Assembly (NCBI GenBank): GCA_002746365.1
Contig: NVWZ01000012.1
Coordinates: 12,531 to 18,865, forward strand
Origin: Thiotrichaceae bacterium
Lineage (GTDB): Bacteria; Pseudomonadota; Gammaproteobacteria; SZUA-229
DNA length: 6,335 nucleotides
Direction of reading: 5' to 3'
A program made the translations under genes and the position numbers. A model generated the notes under the pieces. That model searched no databases and was not told where the DNA came from. It saw only the letters and a list, made by a program, of their open reading frames with translations. The first letter of the stretch is position 1. Every line of letters starts with the position of its first letter. Of this stretch, positions 5,789-6,335 are shown piece by piece.

Positions 5789-6335
<547 letters not shown>

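Overview
The window is an ordinary chromosomal stretch from a moderately AT-rich (by eye) gammaproteobacterium. The evidence is a UbiA of the ubiquinone pathway with the proteobacterial motifs, a YrdA-type gamma-carbonic anhydrase homologue lying near aroE (these two are also near each other in E. coli), a HemB that reads like the pseudomonad Mg-type enzyme, and two cyclic-di-GMP proteins of types common in free-living gammaproteobacteria. I cannot name a genus. There is no phage, transposase, integrase, CRISPR array, tRNA or rRNA.

Layout, left to right: (1) bases 1-517, plus strand, the C-terminal 171 residues of an HD-GYP phosphodiesterase whose start lies outside the window; (2) bases 542-1717, minus strand, ubiA, convergent with the HD-GYP gene and carrying an unusual ~100-residue N-terminal extension; (3) a 246-base divergent spacer; (4) bases 1964-2506, plus strand, a gamma-carbonic anhydrase family protein; (5) a 138-base spacer with a plausible promoter; (6) bases 2645-4570, plus strand, a GAF-GGDEF-EAL protein with both catalytic domains apparently intact; (7) a 376-base non-coding region between convergent genes, holding a ~100-base hairpin with A/T tracts on both flanks and two smaller GC-rich palindromes; (8) bases 4947-5786, minus strand, aroE; (9) bases 5789 to the right edge, minus strand, the C-terminal part of hemB, two bases upstream of aroE and so probably one operon reading hemB-aroE.

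Functionally the window mixes housekeeping biosynthesis (ubiquinone prenylation, shikimate reduction, porphobilinogen synthesis) with second-messenger turnover: one HD-GYP enzyme and one dual GGDEF-EAL enzyme within about 4.6 kb. Nothing ties the signalling genes to the biosynthetic genes beyond proximity. I found no convincing undescribed system. The points most worth a second look are the UbiA extension, which no alternative start codon removes, and the composite repeat between the GGDEF-EAL gene and aroE, which looks like a bidirectional terminator and perhaps a dispersed mobile repeat.
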